Positions 46,420 to 47,939 of a DNA stretch of 47,939 bases are shown piece by piece (within the stretch, counting starts at the first letter, position 1; every line of letters begins with the position of its first letter). Location of the stretch: the NCBI GenBank assembly GCA_050742455.1, contig JBOGIG010000067.1, positions 1-47,939 on the forward strand, read 5' to 3'. The stretch is from JBOGIG01 sp050742455. Its GTDB lineage: Bacteria > Actinomycetota > Acidimicrobiia > Acidimicrobiales > JBOGIG01. The notes under the pieces are model-generated. The model did no database searches and had not been told where the DNA came from. It saw only the letters and a program-made list of their open reading frames with translations. Position numbers and translations under genes: made by a program.

Positions 46420-47939
46420 AGCCATTGGCCGTGTGGGCCCCTCGAGCCGGCTGCGTCGAGTTGGCTCTGGGTTCGAAACGCCTGGCTATGCGTCCCCGGG
46501 GCGACTCGGGTTGGTGGGTGGCCGAAGCCGTCGAGCTTGCTCACGGAACCGACTACGGCTTTCTCCTCGACGGCGAGGGTCCGTTTCCCGACCCTCGCTC
46601 GCCTTGGCAACCCCACGGTGTAGACCGACCTTCGAGGATATACGACCACTCCCGAATGTCGTGGACCGATCAGTCCTGGGCCGGGATCGAAATGCATCGG
46701 GCCGTCATCTATGAGATGCACGTCGGCACCTTTACGCCTGAGGGCACTTTCGCGGGCGCCGTGGCTCGCCTCGATTACCTGGTCGGATTGGGGATCAACG
46801 CCGTCGAGCTCATGCCGGTGGCCGAGTTCTCCGGTGATCGGGGGTGGGGCTATGACGGGGTGGACCTGTTCGCCCCCCACCACTCCTATGGCGGGCCCGA
46901 CGGGCTCAAGGAGTTCGTGGATGCCTGCCACGGCCGCGGGCTCGGGGTGATCATGGATGTGGTGTACAACCATCTGGGTCCCCACGGGAACATTTTGGGT
47001 CGCTTCGGGGCCTACTTCACCGATCGCTACTCCACTGGGTGGGGCGCAGCCATCAATTTCGACGGCCCGCAAAGCGACGAGGTTCGTGCCTTTTTCGTGG
47101 CCAACGCCATCGGCTGGCTGGCCGATTACCACTGTGACGGCCTGCGACTCGACGCCGTGCACGCCATCATCGACACGTCGGCGCTCAACATTGTCGAGGA
47201 GATCGCCTCGGCTGTGGCCGCTCTGGCTCAACGATGCGACCGGACCATGGTGGTCATCGCCGAGTCCGACCTCAACGATCCGAGGATCGTGCGCCCGATT
47301 GACCAGGGCGGCTACGGCGTTGACAGCCAATGGAGCGACGATTTCCACCACGCCATCCATGCAGTGCTGACCGGCGAGCGCAACGGCTATTACGGCGACT
47401 TCGGTTCGTTGGGCGACATCGCAACCGCTCTGGAGCGGGGCTTCGTCTACGACGGACGCTATAGCGCCTACCGCCAGAGGACACACGGCCGCCCCGCCGG
47501 CGACCTGGCTGGCCAGAAGTTGCTCGGGTACTCCCAGGACCACGACCAGGTGGGTAACCGGGCCATGGGGGAGCGCAGCTCGGCCTTGATGTCGACGGGC
47601 CGGCTTATGGTGGCGGCCGGTCTGGTCATGACCGCGCCGTTCGTCCCAATGGTCTTCCAGGGCGAGGAATGGGGAGCGAGCACACCATGGTGTTACTTCA
47701 CCGATCACGCCGACCCGGATTTGGGCCGGGCGGTGAGGGATGGGCGTCGAGCCGAGTTTGCCGCCTTCGGATGGGACCCGACCATCATTCCCGATCCTCA
47801 GGACCTCGATACCTTCGAACGATCCCGACTGGACTGGGCCGAGATGGAGGTGGCGCCGCACGCCGGGCTGTTGGACTGGTACCGGCGCCTGATCGCACTG
47901 CGGGGCCGGATCGTCGGCTTGTCGGACGGCCGGCGTGAC
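46416..47939 (+). CDS. treZ: Malto-oligosyltrehalose trehalohydrolase TreZ (partial, runs off right edge)
   Basis: The reading frame starts at TTG 46416, overlapping the treY stop as TTGA, and stays open for 508 codons to the last base. About 70 residues of the usual C-terminus are missing. LAVWAPRAGCVELALGSKR is the N-terminal beta domain. The barrel has AVIYEMHVGTFTPEGTFAGA, VIMDVVYNHLGPHGN, CDGLRLDAVHAI (nucleophile Asp), VVIAESDLNDPR (acid Glu) and YSQDHDQVGNRA (second Asp). TreZ cuts free trehalose from the end made by TreY. The operon gives trehalose as a compatible solute and as a precursor for cell-envelope glycolipids in actinobacteria. Confidence 0.95.
   Translation, partial: MKPLAVWAPRAGCVELALGSKRLAMRPRGDSGWWVAEAVELAHGTDYGFLLDGEGPFPDPRSPWQPHGVDRPSRIYDHSRMSWTDQSWAGIEMHRAVIYEMHVGTFTPEGTFAGAVARLDYLVGLGINAVELMPVAEFSGDRGWGYDGVDLFAPHHSYGGPDGLKEFVDACHGRGLGVIMDVVYNHLGPHGNILGRFGAYFTDRYSTGWGAAINFDGPQSDEVRAFFVANAIGWLADYHCDGLRLDAVHAIIDTSALNIVEEIASAVAALAQRCDRTMVVIAESDLNDPRIVRPIDQGGYGVDSQWSDDFHHAIHAVLTGERNGYYGDFGSLGDIATALERGFVYDGRYSAYRQRTHGRPAGDLAGQKLLGYSQDHDQVGNRAMGERSSALMSTGRLMVAAGLVMTAPFVPMVFQGEEWGASTPWCYFTDHADPDLGRAVRDGRRAEFAAFGWDPTIIPDPQDLDTFERSRLDWAEMEVAPHAGLLDWYRRLIALRGRIVGLSDGRRD

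Noticed and set aside
46188..47861. Reverse-strand frame of 557 codons across the right end
   Set aside because: The forward frame from 46416 is an excellent TreZ match and stays open to the edge. The antisense frame is compositional.

Overview
This window looks like a chromosomal segment of a high-GC actinobacterium, most plausibly from the class Acidimicrobiia. That rests on the base composition, many actinobacterial-type promoters (a TANNNT -10 box placed 6-7 nt before an ATG or GTG, so leaderless mRNAs), frequent GTG/TTG starts, a GlgX-TreY-TreZ trehalose operon, and families common in actinobacteria (MpaB/DUF2236, sucrase/ferredoxin-like, AarF/UbiB, NlpC/P60 with a coiled-coil stalk). 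There is no rRNA and no complete mobile element. The lineage is an inference; no marker gene settles it.

Layout. 1-7.4 kb: a MarR repressor (cut by the left edge) faces a three-gene branched-chain-amino-acid-type ABC importer. Its parts are fused: LivH+LivM in one protein, then one 1019-aa protein carrying an MFS carrier, a LivF ATPase and a LivG ATPase, then the substrate-binding protein. 7.4-12.7 kb: an APH-type phosphotransferase that may be an insertion, a cytochrome P450 with an unusual I-helix, a divergent SRPBCC/SDR pair, then mobA and fdhD for molybdenum formate dehydrogenase maturation. 12.7-25.5 kb: a HiPIP-like small Fe-S protein, aldehyde dehydrogenase, FrnE-type DsbA protein, GGDEF-EAL protein, nitronate monooxygenase, sucrase/ferredoxin-like protein, stand-alone class III nucleotide cyclase with an MpaB-type oxygenase, an ammonium transporter with a His-to-Glu pore change, and divergent pyrophosphatase and UbiB-like kinase genes.

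25.5-26.3 kb is a small graveyard: an AbrB-type antitoxin with an internally deleted toxin and the tail of an IS110-like transposase. 26.3-31.4 kb: serine hydrolase/SDR operon, MenG-like methyltransferase with a membrane protein, a membrane-anchored hypothetical and a MerR regulator. 31.5-35.1 kb: tRNA-Cys followed by truncated genes (antitoxin, NmrA-like), then a ClC chloride transporter whose C-terminus runs antisense through the broken NmrA gene, and a divergent TetR with two palindromic operators. 35.2-41.5 kb: lipoprotein hydrolase, NlpC/P60 peptidase, zinc alcohol dehydrogenase, aminoglycoside-phosphotransferase-like protein and acyl/malonyl-CoA synthetase. 41.6 kb to the right edge: glgX-treY-treZ with overlapping genes. 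These would debranch glycogen or maltodextrin and convert it to trehalose; treZ runs off the window.

Three patterns cut across the window. First, several genes (glgX, the NlpC/P60 gene, merR and possibly others) are preceded by very short open frames that start at or near the transcription start and end in an ATGA/TTGA/GTGA overlap with the main start codon. Second, short tandem arrays (14-17 bp units) cluster at gene 3' ends, often over the stop codon and mostly between convergent genes. Third, -10 boxes placed for leaderless transcripts recur upstream of regulators and single genes.
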